Assembly (NCBI RefSeq): GCF_014649375.1
Contig: NZ_BMSX01000026.1
Coordinates: forward strand, 81,688 to 145,687
Origin: Streptomyces aurantiogriseus
GTDB lineage: Bacteria > Actinomycetota > Actinomycetes > Streptomycetales > Streptomycetaceae
Direction: 5' to 3'
DNA: 64,000 bases
Numbering within the stretch: position 1 is the first letter of the stretch; every line of letters starts with the position of its first letter. Below are positions 31,707 to 40,700 of this stretch, one piece after another. The position numbers were made by a program, and so were the translations under genes. The notes under the pieces were generated by a model that worked only from the letters and a program-made list of their open reading frames with translations, made no database searches and had not been told where the DNA came from.

Positions 31707-33722
31707 GTGCGGAAGGTGCCGAAACTGCAGCGTCCGGGGAGTCGGAAACGGCAGCGTCCCGACGAACGCGAGGTGTCCGAGTCGGAGCGGCTGCTCTTCG
31801 GGGGCCCGCTCCGCTACGACATGGGCTGGAACCAGCACCGGGACGCCTTCCTGGAGCTGAACTTCCGCGCCATGCTGGCCCGGTTGCCCTCCCTGCTCGC
31901 CGCCAGCCTCCGTCTGGCCCGGCAGGCCGACCCGCGGGCCGCACGGGTCGTGCTGGCCGCGGAGGTGGGCCGGGGCGTGGTACAGGCAGTGAGTCTCCTC
32001 GCCATGAACACCATCCTGGGCCGGCTGGTCGGCGACGGCTCGATCGAGGACCGGCTGCGCGGCGCCGCCCCCGCGCTGGCCGCCATGGCCGTCGCCCTCC
32101 TCGTCGGGGCGGTGCTGCGGGCCGCGTCGACGTACGCCACCGGGCGGCTGGAGCCCAAGGTGGAGCGGGTGGCGACCGAGCTGTACCTGGAGCGGGCGGC
32201 CGCCGTGGAGCTGGCCGCGATCGAGGACCACGCCTTTCACAAGCTGCTGGACACCGCCCAGTACGGCGCCCGGTCGGCCGGCCGGATGATCATGTACGGC
32301 ACGCGGGTGATCAACGCGATCATCTCGCTGGCCGCCGCGGCCGGCGTCCTGACCGTCCTGCATCCGCTTCTGCTGCCGCTGCTGGTGACGATGACGCTGC
32401 CCAGCGCGTGGAGCGCCCTGACGAACGCCCGGCGCCGGTACGAGTCCTTCCACACCTGGGTGCAGCACGCGCGCGCGGGCCACCTCCTCGCGAGCCTGCT
32501 CACCGAGCCGGCGGCCGCGCCCGAGATCCGCGTCCACGGCGTCGGCCCCTTCCTGCTGCGCCACTTCCGTTCCATGTCGGAGACGGCGGAGGCGGAGCAG
32601 GCCCGGCTGGCCCGGCTCGCCGCCCGCACCGGCCTGTTCGCGGCGGCCTGGACGGGCCTCGCGACGGCGGCGACATACGCCACGCTCGGCGGGCTGCTGA
32701 TCACCGGGACCATGGCGCTGGCGGTGGCGGGCACGGCCGTGATCGCGATCCGCAGCGGCTCCGCGAGCCTGAACACCCTGGTCCTGGAGATCAACCAGCT
32801 CCACGAGGAAGCGCTGTTCGTGGGCGACCTGCAACGCCTGTACGTGGAGGCGGCCGAGCGGGCGATCCCGGAGGGCGGCACGGCCCTGCCGGAGGATCCG
32901 CGGGAGATCCGCTTCGAGAACGTCACCTTCGGCTATCCGGGCGAGTCGGCCCGCCCCGCCCTCGACGATGTCACGCTCACCCTCCCCCTCGGCCGGATCA
33001 TCGCGCTCGTCGGCGAGAACGGCTCGGGCAAGACAACCCTGGTGAAGCTGCTGGCGGGGCTGTACAGGCCGGACCGGGGGCGGATCCTGTGGGACGACGT
33101 GGACGCGGCGGAGGCGGACCGGCACCAACTGGCCGAGCGCATCGCGATGGTGGCACAGGACTTCAAGCGGTGGCCGTTCACGGCCCGGGTCAACGTCGCC
33201 GTCGGCCGTTCCTCCGCGCCCCTCACCGAGGACCGGCTGGCCGCCGCGATCGGCGAGGCGGGCGCCGAGGAGGTGGTCACGGACCTGCCGCGGGGACTGG
33301 ACACCCTGCTGGCCCGTCACTTCAGCGGCGGGCACGAGCTGTCCGGCGGACAGTGGCAGCGGCTGGGCATCGCGCGAGCGGCGTACCGGCGCGGCCGCAT
33401 CCTGATCGTGGACGAGCCGACGGCGGCCCTGGACGCCCGGGCCGAGCTGGAGGTCTTCGAGAAGATCCGCGCGCTGGCCGACGGCGGCCAGACGGTCGTC
33501 CTGATCACGCACCGGCTGGCGTCGGTCCGCCATGCCGACCTGGTGCACGTCCTGGACCAGGGCCGGCTCGTGGAGTCCGGTACCCCGGAGGAACTGCTGG
33601 CGGGAGGCGGCGTCTACGCGGAGCTGTACGCGCTCCAGGCGGAGCAGTTCACCACCCAGGTGGCCCGGCAGATGTCCGCGGAGGCAGCCCCGCAGGTGCC
33701 CGCCTCCTCGAAGGCGGGCTGA
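31707..33722 (+). CDS. ABC exporter, fused permease and ATPase
   Basis: 671 aa. Residues about 60-370 form a six-helix ABC transmembrane domain, residues about 395-650 the nucleotide-binding domain. Walker A is GENGSGKTT, Q-loop VAQDFKRWPF, signature ELSGGQWQRLGIARA, Walker B ILIVDEPTAALD and the H-loop LITHRLASVR. The permease half is not of the MsbA length type with a leader peptidase; it resembles half-transporters for peptides or lipids. Substrate unknown. The GTG at 31707 follows GGGGGAGG. The first 35 residues are basic and cytoplasmic. Confidence 0.9.
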   Translation: MRKVPKLQRPGSRKRQRPDEREVSESERLLFGGPLRYDMGWNQHRDAFLELNFRAMLARLPSLLAASLRLARQADPRAARVVLAAEVGRGVVQAVSLLAMNTILGRLVGDGSIEDRLRGAAPALAAMAVALLVGAVLRAASTYATGRLEPKVERVATELYLERAAAVELAAIEDHAFHKLLDTAQYGARSAGRMIMYGTRVINAIISLAAAAGVLTVLHPLLLPLLVTMTLPSAWSALTNARRRYESFHTWVQHARAGHLLASLLTEPAAAPEIRVHGVGPFLLRHFRSMSETAEAEQARLARLAARTGLFAAAWTGLATAATYATLGGLLITGTMALAVAGTAVIAIRSGSASLNTLVLEINQLHEEALFVGDLQRLYVEAAERAIPEGGTALPEDPREIRFENVTFGYPGESARPALDDVTLTLPLGRIIALVGENGSGKTTLVKLLAGLYRPDRGRILWDDVDAAEADRHQLAERIAMVAQDFKRWPFTARVNVAVGRSSAPLTEDRLAAAIGEAGAEEVVTDLPRGLDTLLARHFSGGHELSGGQWQRLGIARAAYRRGRILIVDEPTAALDARAELEVFEKIRALADGGQTVVLITHRLASVRHADLVHVLDQGRLVESGTPEELLAGGGVYAELYALQAEQFTTQVARQMSAEAAPQVPASSKAG

Positions 33723-33726
33723 ACCG

Positions 33727-33900
33727 TCAGTCTGCGGCGTCGCCCCGGACGATCACCAGGAACGTGTCCGTCGCGAGGTCCATGACCACCTCGGCGGCCA
33801 GTCCCTCCATACGTCGCGCGTGCGCGAACTCCTCCGCAGGCCACGACCCGCGCGGCCCGCCTGCGGGAAAGCGTTCGAGCACCGTTCGCCCGTTCACCAT
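33727..33900 (-). CDS. Small conserved-looking protein, 57 aa
   Basis: 57 aa beginning MVNGRTVLERFPAGGPRGSW and ending DTFLVIVRGDAAD. GGAGG stands seven bases before the ATG, and codon bias is normal. The composition (soluble, mixed charge, beta-prone C-terminus FLVIVRG) suggests a small folded protein; I do not know a function. It converges with the ABC transporter gene, four bases apart. Upstream, AGCGTT/AACGCT forms an inverted repeat in its promoter region (about 33917-33943). Confidence 0.75.
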   Translation of the reverse strand: MVNGRTVLERFPAGGPRGSWPAEEFAHARRMEGLAAEVVMDLATDTFLVIVRGDAAD

Positions 33901-34088
33901 CTCGCACCTCCAGACAAGCGTTGTACTTGTAGGAGTTAACGCTCTCGGGGCACGGAACGCCTCGCCCGGTGACGGTACTGAGACGTAGTTGACACGAGTT
34001 CAGCGCGGAGTGTGAAAATCCGATCACCTACCGAACACAACCCTCACTCTGCGCGTCAGAAGCAGCACTCGTGGCGACAGCGGCTCTC

Positions 34089-35534
34089 TCAGGTGTCGTA
34101 CTCCTGGATGCGTCGGCCGTGGCTGCGGTCCAGGAGCGCGGGCATGCGCTCCCCCAGCTCGCGTACGACCGCCGGGACGTCGAGGGTGAGCAGCTCGCGG
34201 TCGCGCATGAGGATCCGGCCGTCGACGATCGTGGTGCGCACGTCGGAGGAGCGGGCGCTGTGGACGAGGGTCGCGGCGAGGTCGTGCACGGGCTGGGTGT
34301 GCGGGCCGGTGAGGTCGACGAGGACGATGTCGGCGCGCCGGCCGGGGGCGATGCTGCCGATCCGGTCCCCCAGTCCGACGGCTCGCGCGCTCTGCAGGGT
34401 GGCGTGGTGCAGGGCCTGACGGGAGGTCAGCCAGCGTGGGTCGCCCTCGGTGGACTTCTGGATCAGGGAGGTGAGCGCCATCGACTCCCAGACGTCCAGG
34501 GAGTTGTTGGAGGCGGCGCCGTCCGTGGCGAGTCCGACGGGGACGCCGATCTCGCGCAGGGCCCGGATCGGGGTGGTCGTGGGCCAGGCGAACTTGAGGT
34601 AGCCGCGGGGCGCGCTCGCCACGGCCGTACGGCCCCGCGCGCGTGCGAGGACGGACAGGTCGCGTTCCAGGATGCCGGTGCCGTGGGCGATGAGGACGTC
34701 GGCGTCGAGGACGCCGGTGCGTTCCAGGACCTCGATGGGAGTGACGCCGTGCCGGGCGAGGCTGGTGTCGGCCTGGTCGCGGTTCTCGGAGGCGTGCAGG
34801 TGGACGGGGAGGCCGTGGGCGCGGGCGAGGTCGGCGGTGGCGGCGAGGTCGGCGTCGGTCACGGTGTAGGGGGCGTGCGGGGCGAGGGCGGTGGTGATCC
34901 GGCCATGGGCGCCGCCGCGGTGATGGAGCGCGAACTCCAGGGACTGCTGCCGGCCCTGCTCGCCCTGCGAGGAGAAGTACGCCTGGCCCAGGTGGGCCCG
35001 GATCCCGCACTCCGCCACGACGGCGGCGACCGCGTCCATGGCGAAGTAGTGGTCGGCGAAGCAGGTGACACCGCCGCGGATCATCTCGGCGCAGGCGAGC
35101 CGCGCGCCCAGCTCGACGTCCTTCTCGGTGAGGTTGGACTCGACCGGCCAGACGACGTCGTTGAACCACTCCTCGGTGGGCAGGTCCTCGGCGAGACCGC
35201 GCAGGGCGACCATCGGCGCGTGTGTATGGCAGTTGACCAGCCCGGGCATCGCGACCTGGCCGCGGGCGTCGAGCCGCTCCACCGCGGGGACTCCGGCGGC
35301 TTCGGCGGCGGGGACGACGGCGTCGACGAGGCCGTCCCGTACGACGACGGCGGCGTCCTCGAGGAACGTGATGCGCTCCTCCTCGCCGTGAGCTACGTGT
35401 CCACGGGTCACGCCAGGCCCTTCCTGCCCCTCATGCCCCTCATGCCCCTCATGCCTTTCGTGCCCTCCGTGCCCTTCGTGCACGAGGACGGTGCAGTGGG
35501 CGATGACGAGGTCGGCGGCGCGAGGTGACGTCAT
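34089..35534 (-). CDS. Amidohydrolase (MtaD/TrzA-type deaminase) with His-rich insert
   Basis: 481 aa. The metal ligands and catalytic residues of the ATZ/TRZ deaminase branch are all present: MPGLVNCHTHAPM, the HLHASENRDQ region, ALAPHAPYTV and LATDGAASNNSLDVWE. Relatives deaminate S-adenosylhomocysteine, methylthioadenosine, guanine or triazines; the substrate is not decided. Between the first two strands (residues about 18-45) lies an unusual insert made of HEG/HGG/HER triplets, encoded by short tandem repeats. The ATG at 35534 gives MTSPRAADLVIAHCTVLV. It is divergent from the EEP-nuclease gene. Confidence 0.88.
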   Translation of the reverse strand: MTSPRAADLVIAHCTVLVHEGHGGHERHEGHEGHEGQEGPGVTRGHVAHGEEERITFLEDAAVVVRDGLVDAVVPAAEAAGVPAVERLDARGQVAMPGLVNCHTHAPMVALRGLAEDLPTEEWFNDVVWPVESNLTEKDVELGARLACAEMIRGGVTCFADHYFAMDAVAAVVAECGIRAHLGQAYFSSQGEQGRQQSLEFALHHRGGAHGRITTALAPHAPYTVTDADLAATADLARAHGLPVHLHASENRDQADTSLARHGVTPIEVLERTGVLDADVLIAHGTGILERDLSVLARARGRTAVASAPRGYLKFAWPTTTPIRALREIGVPVGLATDGAASNNSLDVWESMALTSLIQKSTEGDPRWLTSRQALHHATLQSARAVGLGDRIGSIAPGRRADIVLVDLTGPHTQPVHDLAATLVHSARSSDVRTTIVDGRILMRDRELLTLDVPAVVRELGERMPALLDRSHGRRIQEYDT

Positions 35535-35657
35535 TGCGCAAACGTACGACGCCGTCGTCGGGTCGCGTGAGCCGTGGCGCGCATTGTGTCCCGAACCTGT
35601 CGCCGGGCCCCGCGCGCGGGCACGCTGGCCCCACGACACCCTCCGGAAGGGGCCCGC

Positions 35658-36608
35658 ATGCTCCTCGGCACCTGGAACCTCGAAAACCTGTACCGGCCCG
35701 GCGGCCCCTTCGGCCCGCAGGACAAGGCCGCGTACGAGACGAAGCTGGCGGCACTGGCCGCCATGATCACGCGGCTCGACCCGGCCCTGCTCGGCGTGCA
35801 GGAGATCGGGGAGCCCGAAGCGCTGCGGGACCTGCTGGGGATGGTGGGCGGCGACTGGCATGTGGCGCTGTCACAGCATCCCGACGGGCGGGGCATCCGG
35901 GTCGGCGTGGTGAGCCGGACGCCGCTGAAGGTGCTGGCCGACAGGAGCGAGTTCGCGGCGGGGCTGCGCCCTGTCCAGGTGGACGACTCCGGCGCCACCA
36001 CGGCGGAGACGGGCCGCGGCCTGCTGGCGGTGGAGACGGTCACGGCCTCGGGGCCGCTGCGGGTGGCGGTGGCTCATCTGAAGTCGAAGCTGCTGTCGTA
36101 TCCGAATGATCGTTTCTTCCCGCACGACGAGGGTGAACGGGCCCGCTACGGCGCCTACGCCCTGTACCGGCGCGCCGCCGAGGCGACGACGCTGCGCGCT
36201 CTCGCGGACGACCTCCTGGCCGACGACGGCCGCGGCCGGGACGTGGCCGTCCTGGGCGACCTGAACGACGAGGTCCAGGCGGCGACCACACAGATCCTCC
36301 TCGGCCCGCCCGGCTCCGAACTCGGCACCGCCGGCTTCGAGGCACCCGACCGCGGCGACCCGGCCCGCCTGTGGAACGTGGCGCCCCTGATACCCGCCGA
36401 CCGCCGTTTCTCCCGCGTCAACTCCGGCCGCCGCGAACTGATCGACCACATCCTGACCAGCCACCACCTGGTCCACCGGGTGACGGAGGCAGGGACGGGG
36501 GTGCCGGGCGAGGGGGCGCTGCGGCTGCCGTCGGTGGGCGCGGAACCGACGCAGCGGCGGGGAGCGCCGGGGTCGGATCATGCGGTGGTGTGGGTGCGGG
36601 TGGCGTAG
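35658..36608 (+). CDS. Endonuclease/exonuclease/phosphatase family protein
   Basis: 316 aa. The EEP-fold motifs are GTWNLENLY (metal/phosphate Asn), LLGVQEIGEPEAL (catalytic Glu), VAVAHLKSK (His), VAVLGDLNDE (Asp-x-Asn) and the terminal GAPGSDHAVVWV with SDH. The nucleophile-activating set is therefore complete. Whether it cuts DNA, RNA or phosphodiesters of small molecules is open. No signal peptide, so it is intracellular. The ATG at 35658 follows GGAAGGGG. Downstream lie the 34/35-bp repeats. Confidence 0.88.
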   Translation: MLLGTWNLENLYRPGGPFGPQDKAAYETKLAALAAMITRLDPALLGVQEIGEPEALRDLLGMVGGDWHVALSQHPDGRGIRVGVVSRTPLKVLADRSEFAAGLRPVQVDDSGATTAETGRGLLAVETVTASGPLRVAVAHLKSKLLSYPNDRFFPHDEGERARYGAYALYRRAAEATTLRALADDLLADDGRGRDVAVLGDLNDEVQAATTQILLGPPGSELGTAGFEAPDRGDPARLWNVAPLIPADRRFSRVNSGRRELIDHILTSHHLVHRVTEAGTGVPGEGALRLPSVGAEPTQRRGAPGSDHAVVWVRVA

Positions 36609-36700
36609 TCCGCGTGGGCCCTGGGCCGGCGCGGGTGAGTGGGCCGGCCGCGTGGGCTTGGGCGGTCGGCGTGCGGAGAGGTCGGGCCGCGCCTGCTTCA

Positions 36701-36850
36701 CGGCGGTGTGGGGGCGGTCGGCCGCGCAGGCCCGACGGCGGTGTGGGGTGGCCGACCGCGCCAGCCCCACGGCGGTGTGAGGGCGGTCAGCCGCGCAAGC
36801 CCTACAGCGGTATGGGGTGGCCGACCGCACCAGCCCCACAGCGGTGGCGA
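36701..36850. repeat. Alternating 35/34-bp repeats in convergent spacer
   Basis: Units begin C(G/A)GCGGT(G/A)TG at 36701, 36736, 36770, 36805 and 36839. Two half-units alternate: one carries GGGCGGTC(G/A)GCCGCGCA, the other GGGTGGCCGACCGC(G/A)CCAG. Because GCGGTCGGCC and GGCCGACCGC are complementary, neighbouring half-units are imperfect inverted copies. The higher-order period is 69 bp. Hairpins such as GTGGGG/CCCCAC form within the units. The array fills the spacer between the stops of the EEP protein and the FUSC gene and could serve as a terminator. Confidence 0.88.
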
Positions 36851-36865
36851 GCCGCCGCACCGGTG

Positions 36866-38773
36866 CTACACCGCGACGGGCAGCGCGGGTATCCGTAGCC
36901 CGGCCCGCTCGCGCTCCTCCGCCAGTTCGTCCAGGAGCTCGGCGAGGTGTGCGGCGTGCTCGGGCATGAGCCGCCCCGTGTCGTCGAGGTGCACGGCGCA
37001 GGCGGTGGTCGTGTCGACGAGCCGTTCGAGGGTGTCGGCGATCTCCTCCGCGCCTTCGGAGTGCCGGGCGAGCGCGGGGAGTTCGGCGGCGGCGCGGGAG
37101 ATGGCGCCGCGGGCCTCGGCGAGGGTGCGGTAGGCCTCGCGGCGCAGGGTCCAGCGGACGGCGCGGCGGTCGGAGCCGGTGTCCGCGCGCAGTGCGGGGG
37201 CATCGGACTCGCGCAGCACGTGGGCGAGGTAGGCATGCGCGGCGCTCACGGCCGCGGCGAGCCGCGCACGCACCCCGCCGGCCCGCTGTCCCGGCATCGG
37301 CAGATGTCCCACGATCAGTACGATCGCGCAGGCCAGCAGCGTTTCGCCGATCCGGCTGGCGGAGGCCTGCGGCTCGCCACCGACCATCACCAGGGCGAGG
37401 ACGAGGACGGTGACGACGGCGGTCTGCGCGGCGAAGTGCCGTGTGGCGACGGGTATGAGCGCTCCGCTGACGGCCACGAGCGCGATCAGCCCCTCCGGCC
37501 GGGGCAGCACGGCGGCGAACCCGGCGAAGACGAGGGCCCCGAGGACGGTCCCGGCCGCACGGCACAGGACACGTGAGACGAGCGGTCCGAGGTCGGGCTT
37601 GACGAGGAAGACAGTGGTGGCGGGCAGCCAGTACCAGTGCTCGTGCTGCCCGTACCAGCGGGAGTGGTGCAGGGCCTGGGCGACGGCCACGCTCGCCCCG
37701 AAGCAGAGGGCGACACGCAGCCCGTACTCCCGCCCGCCGGCCCCGAAAGCGGCCCGGATCAGCTCCCCCACACCACGCTGACGGGTGTGCAGATCCGTCC
37801 CCTTGCCCCGGTCGAAGGCTTCCGCGGCTCGCAGCAGGGCGTCGTCGAGGGCCCGCAGCCCGGGCGCCGAGCGGCTGGGGGCGGGCAACGGCCCGGTGTG
37901 CGTGTTCCCGCGCACGGCGGCGGCCAGTCGCCGGGGTCCGTCGGACGTCCGCGCGGCCACGGGCTCCCCGGCCCAGGCCAGCGCGGTCGCGGCCTCGGCG
38001 AGCGGCAACGCGGCGGCGTACTGCGCGTGCAGCCGCCGCTCGGCCGCGGAACTGGCGTAGCGCCGCAGGCGGGGCCCGGCGAGAGCGTCCTGCGCGTGAT
38101 CGAGGGCGGCGGTGAGAGCGGCGCGCCGGGCGGTCGCCTCCGGCGAGCCCGCGGCGTCGAGAAGCTCCGCCACGGCGTCGTAGACGGCCGCGACGGCCTC
38201 CCGCTCCCCGTCGAACCGGAAGTCTCCGGCGAGGGCGCCGGGGGTCGGGAGGACCAGCCGCAGGGCGATGAGCCACCCGGCCCCCACGAGAAAGGCGAGC
38301 GCCCGCTGCCACCCGGGCTCGGGCAACGGCATCCCCGCCCCGATGGCGGAGGCAACGAGCAACTGCGTACCGACACCGGAGGCGACGGGCCCCACGGCAC
38401 TGACACTCCCGGCGACCAGCCCGACAAGGGTGAGCAGCACGGTCAGCACCACGGCCCCGACATGCTCCCCGGCATACGTCCCCACGAGCAGCCCGGCGGC
38501 CCCCGCCAGCGCGGGCACCCCGAGCCGCTGCACCGAGACCCGCCGGCTGCCGGGCCGGTCGTTGATCCCGGCGAGCATGGCGGCGATCGCGGCGACGACC
38601 CCGAGGGAGGTGCGGCCGACGAGCACAGCGCCGAGGAGCAGCGGCCCGGCGGCCAGCGCACCCCGCACGACCGCGCTCCAGGGCACCGGCCCGCGCTGAG
38701 CGCGCAGGGCGTGGGCGAGCCAGGGCGGCAGAGCGCCGAGTGTGCGAACGGCAATGGCGGAACGCGGGAACAC
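36866..38773 (-). CDS. FUSC family integral membrane protein
   Basis: 635 aa. Two blocks of about five or six membrane segments (residues about 35-175 and 345-485) with soluble segments after each, the layout of the FUSC/aromatic-acid-exporter-like family. The conserved second block holds YWLPATTVFLVKPDLGPLVS, RVLCRAAGTVLGALVF and then RHFAAQTAVVTVLVLAL. It probably exports organic acids, but no member of this branch has a function known to me. The C-terminal cytoplasmic helices are rich in Ala, Glu and Arg. The ATG at 38773 starts just before a basic N-terminus. Confidence 0.85.
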   Translation of the reverse strand: MFPRSAIAVRTLGALPPWLAHALRAQRGPVPWSAVVRGALAAGPLLLGAVLVGRTSLGVVAAIAAMLAGINDRPGSRRVSVQRLGVPALAGAAGLLVGTYAGEHVGAVVLTVLLTLVGLVAGSVSAVGPVASGVGTQLLVASAIGAGMPLPEPGWQRALAFLVGAGWLIALRLVLPTPGALAGDFRFDGEREAVAAVYDAVAELLDAAGSPEATARRAALTAALDHAQDALAGPRLRRYASSAAERRLHAQYAAALPLAEAATALAWAGEPVAARTSDGPRRLAAAVRGNTHTGPLPAPSRSAPGLRALDDALLRAAEAFDRGKGTDLHTRQRGVGELIRAAFGAGGREYGLRVALCFGASVAVAQALHHSRWYGQHEHWYWLPATTVFLVKPDLGPLVSRVLCRAAGTVLGALVFAGFAAVLPRPEGLIALVAVSGALIPVATRHFAAQTAVVTVLVLALVMVGGEPQASASRIGETLLACAIVLIVGHLPMPGQRAGGVRARLAAAVSAAHAYLAHVLRESDAPALRADTGSDRRAVRWTLRREAYRTLAEARGAISRAAAELPALARHSEGAEEIADTLERLVDTTTACAVHLDDTGRLMPEHAAHLAELLDELAEERERAGLRIPALPVAV

Positions 38774-38983
38774 GAAGCTCCTGTCGGGACGAGGGCGGGG
38801 TGTGCCTTCGGGCGACGGCGGCCGGGGCTGTGGAGTGTGTGCTGTGGTGTTCGGGCTGTGTCTCCACGGTACGGGGCGATCTTGGTGAAGCTTGGACGGT
38901 TGGGTTTCGCGGAGGTGACACTTCGCCGGGATCCCGCGTTCTTTATGAACGCAACTCCTCGGGGGCGTCGAACAGGCGGCTCC

Positions 38984-39763
38984 TCACGCGCGCGATGCCG
39001 TTGCCGCCGCCACCCTCTCCTCGAAGATCAGCCGGGCCCGTTCGAGCGCCTCCGGGACGCTCCCTCGGCCCACCTCGGCGACGAGGTCGTCGACCTCTCT
39101 GAGCCCGGCCCGCTCCAGCAACCGCTTCTCGTTCGTCACCCACTCCCCGCGCGCGGCCAGCACGGCGTGCCCGGTCTGCGTGGCGGCGACGGCCAGCGTC
39201 CCGGCGGCCTCCGTCCGCCGGCCGTGGGGGGCGTGGGCGGCCGCGGCGTAGGCGAGGGTGGCACGCGCGGTGCCGTACCAGCGTTCGCAGGCCGTCCGCC
39301 GCAGCTTCTGCGGATACGCGGCCGGCCGCGGGAGTTCGCCGCGCAGCACTCGATTGATCGCCAGCTCCGCGACCAGCAAGTAGCTCGGGATCCCCGCGAG
39401 ATGGAACATCAACGGCTCCACCCGGAACCGCCCCTCCTCCGCCTCCGCCCACTCGTGCTCCACCGCGTCGAGATCGCGGTAGTGGACGTCGACCCGCCGC
39501 CCGTCGACCGTCAGCCAGGCACCCCCGTTGAACACCCCGCCGCCCCAGCCACCGACCTCGGAGACCTCACCCTCCCAGCCGAGGGCGCGCAGGTCGGCGG
39601 GGTCGAAGGGGCCGCGGTAGTAGATCGCCAGGTCCCAGTCGCTGTCGGGGGTGTGGGTGCCCTGCGCGCGGGAGCCACCGAGGGCGACGGCCCGGACGGC
39701 GGGGAGGGAGGCCAGGCGGTCGGCGGTGGTGTCGAGGAAGGCGGGGTCGTCGAGGGTGGGCAT
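38984..39763 (-). CDS. Nucleotidyltransferase-domain protein
   Basis: 259 aa. The N-terminal third is a minimal Pol-beta-type nucleotidyltransferase: AVALGGSRAQGTHTPDSDWD gives the GS motif and the metal-binding D-x-D, and VDVHYRDLD the third acidic residue. The rest is helical and resembles the substrate-recognition part of aminoglycoside/DUF4037-type proteins. It may adenylylate a small molecule or protein, or be a kanamycin-type nucleotidyltransferase relative. The ATG at 39763 is preferred over the GTG at 39799. Confidence 0.82.
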   Translation of the reverse strand: MPTLDDPAFLDTTADRLASLPAVRAVALGGSRAQGTHTPDSDWDLAIYYRGPFDPADLRALGWEGEVSEVGGWGGGVFNGGAWLTVDGRRVDVHYRDLDAVEHEWAEAEEGRFRVEPLMFHLAGIPSYLLVAELAINRVLRGELPRPAAYPQKLRRTACERWYGTARATLAYAAAAHAPHGRRTEAAGTLAVAATQTGHAVLAARGEWVTNEKRLLERAGLREVDDLVAEVGRGSVPEALERARLIFEERVAAATASRA

Positions 39764-39914
39764 GGGTGCAGGGTACGAAGCCGTGTGGTGTGTCTCCACG
39801 CGGTTTCTCCGGCGGTGGAACAGGGCATCGGTGGGCGGCGCTTCGGCCGCGAAGGGTGATTGTCAGTGGTGCGCGTTATCAATGAACTCGTCACTCAGAG
39901 TAACGACGGGGGAG

Positions 39915-40634
39915 ATGATGATGACGCATGGAGGGCATCGCAGGCGTGCACGGGGCGACGGACGCGGGCCGGAAGGCGCGCCGGATTGCGGTTCGGACGC
40001 GCCGTCGGCGCGCACGCATCTCTCGGCGGCCGGACTGCGGGCCCGGGGATGGACACCGGGCATGGTGCGCCAACTGCTGGGTGAGCCGGATCTGTTGCGT
40101 GCCAACCCGCTGTTCCACTCGGCCCCGCAGACGCGCCTCTACCTCATCGAGCGGGTCGAGGCGGCCGAACGGAGCGACAGGTTCCGGGCCGTGGCTGCCG
40201 CTGCCGCACGGCGGTCCGCGGCGGCGCGGGCCGCCGCCCTGCGCAGGCGGCGGGAGGTGCTGGCGCGGATCGCGGCCGAACCTCTCGAGGTGCCGCGGCT
40301 GGCTCCGGACCGGCTGGCGACGGCCGCGGTCGAGCACCGCAACCGCCGGGATGAGGAACGGGCGTACGAGCGATGGAGCCATGTGCCCGATCCCGCCACG
40401 GTCGAGAGCGCCGAGTCCGACGCGCTCGTCCGCTGGAAAGTGAACTATCTGCGCCATCGGCTGACCCGCTACGACGAGCTGCTGGACGGGCTGCAGGGCA
40501 GCACCGGGCGCGCGGCGGCCGAGGAGTTGCTGCGGCGCAGGGTCTACGCGGCCATCGCCAAGGCGTACCCCGAACTTGCACAGGAGTGCGAACGCCAGCT
40601 GCGTGAACGGGAGTGCGGTCCACCGCCGGCGTGA
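39915..40634 (+). CDS. Hypothetical protein, Arg/Ala-rich and helical
   Basis: 239 aa, not assigned to a known family. GGGGGA lies just before a run of ATG codons at 39915, 39918 and 39921. After a basic, Gly-rich start comes the short motif GLRARGWTPGMVRQLLGEPD, which looks like a small helix-turn motif seen in other Streptomyces hypotheticals. A long, highly charged helix of alternating Arg/Ala follows. The well-formed C-terminal part is VNYLRHRLTRYDELLDGLQG, then RRRVYAAIAKAYPELAQEC. No membrane segment. The adjacent +1 frame is also open but lacks sensible content. Confidence 0.65.
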   Translation: MMMTHGGHRRRARGDGRGPEGAPDCGSDAPSARTHLSAAGLRARGWTPGMVRQLLGEPDLLRANPLFHSAPQTRLYLIERVEAAERSDRFRAVAAAAARRSAAARAAALRRRREVLARIAAEPLEVPRLAPDRLATAAVEHRNRRDEERAYERWSHVPDPATVESAESDALVRWKVNYLRHRLTRYDELLDGLQGSTGRAAAEELLRRRVYAAIAKAYPELAQECERQLRERECGPPPA

Positions 40635-40700
40635 CATGGCCGGGTGGAGCTGCGAGGACGCCGGGCCGGCGGGCGGCCCGCGTCCCTACGCTCCGGGCAC

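Noticed and set aside
35871..38921. Minus-strand frame of 1016 codons
   Set aside because: Out of frame with the FUSC gene over its whole length; composition is nearly only Arg/Ala/Gly/Pro.
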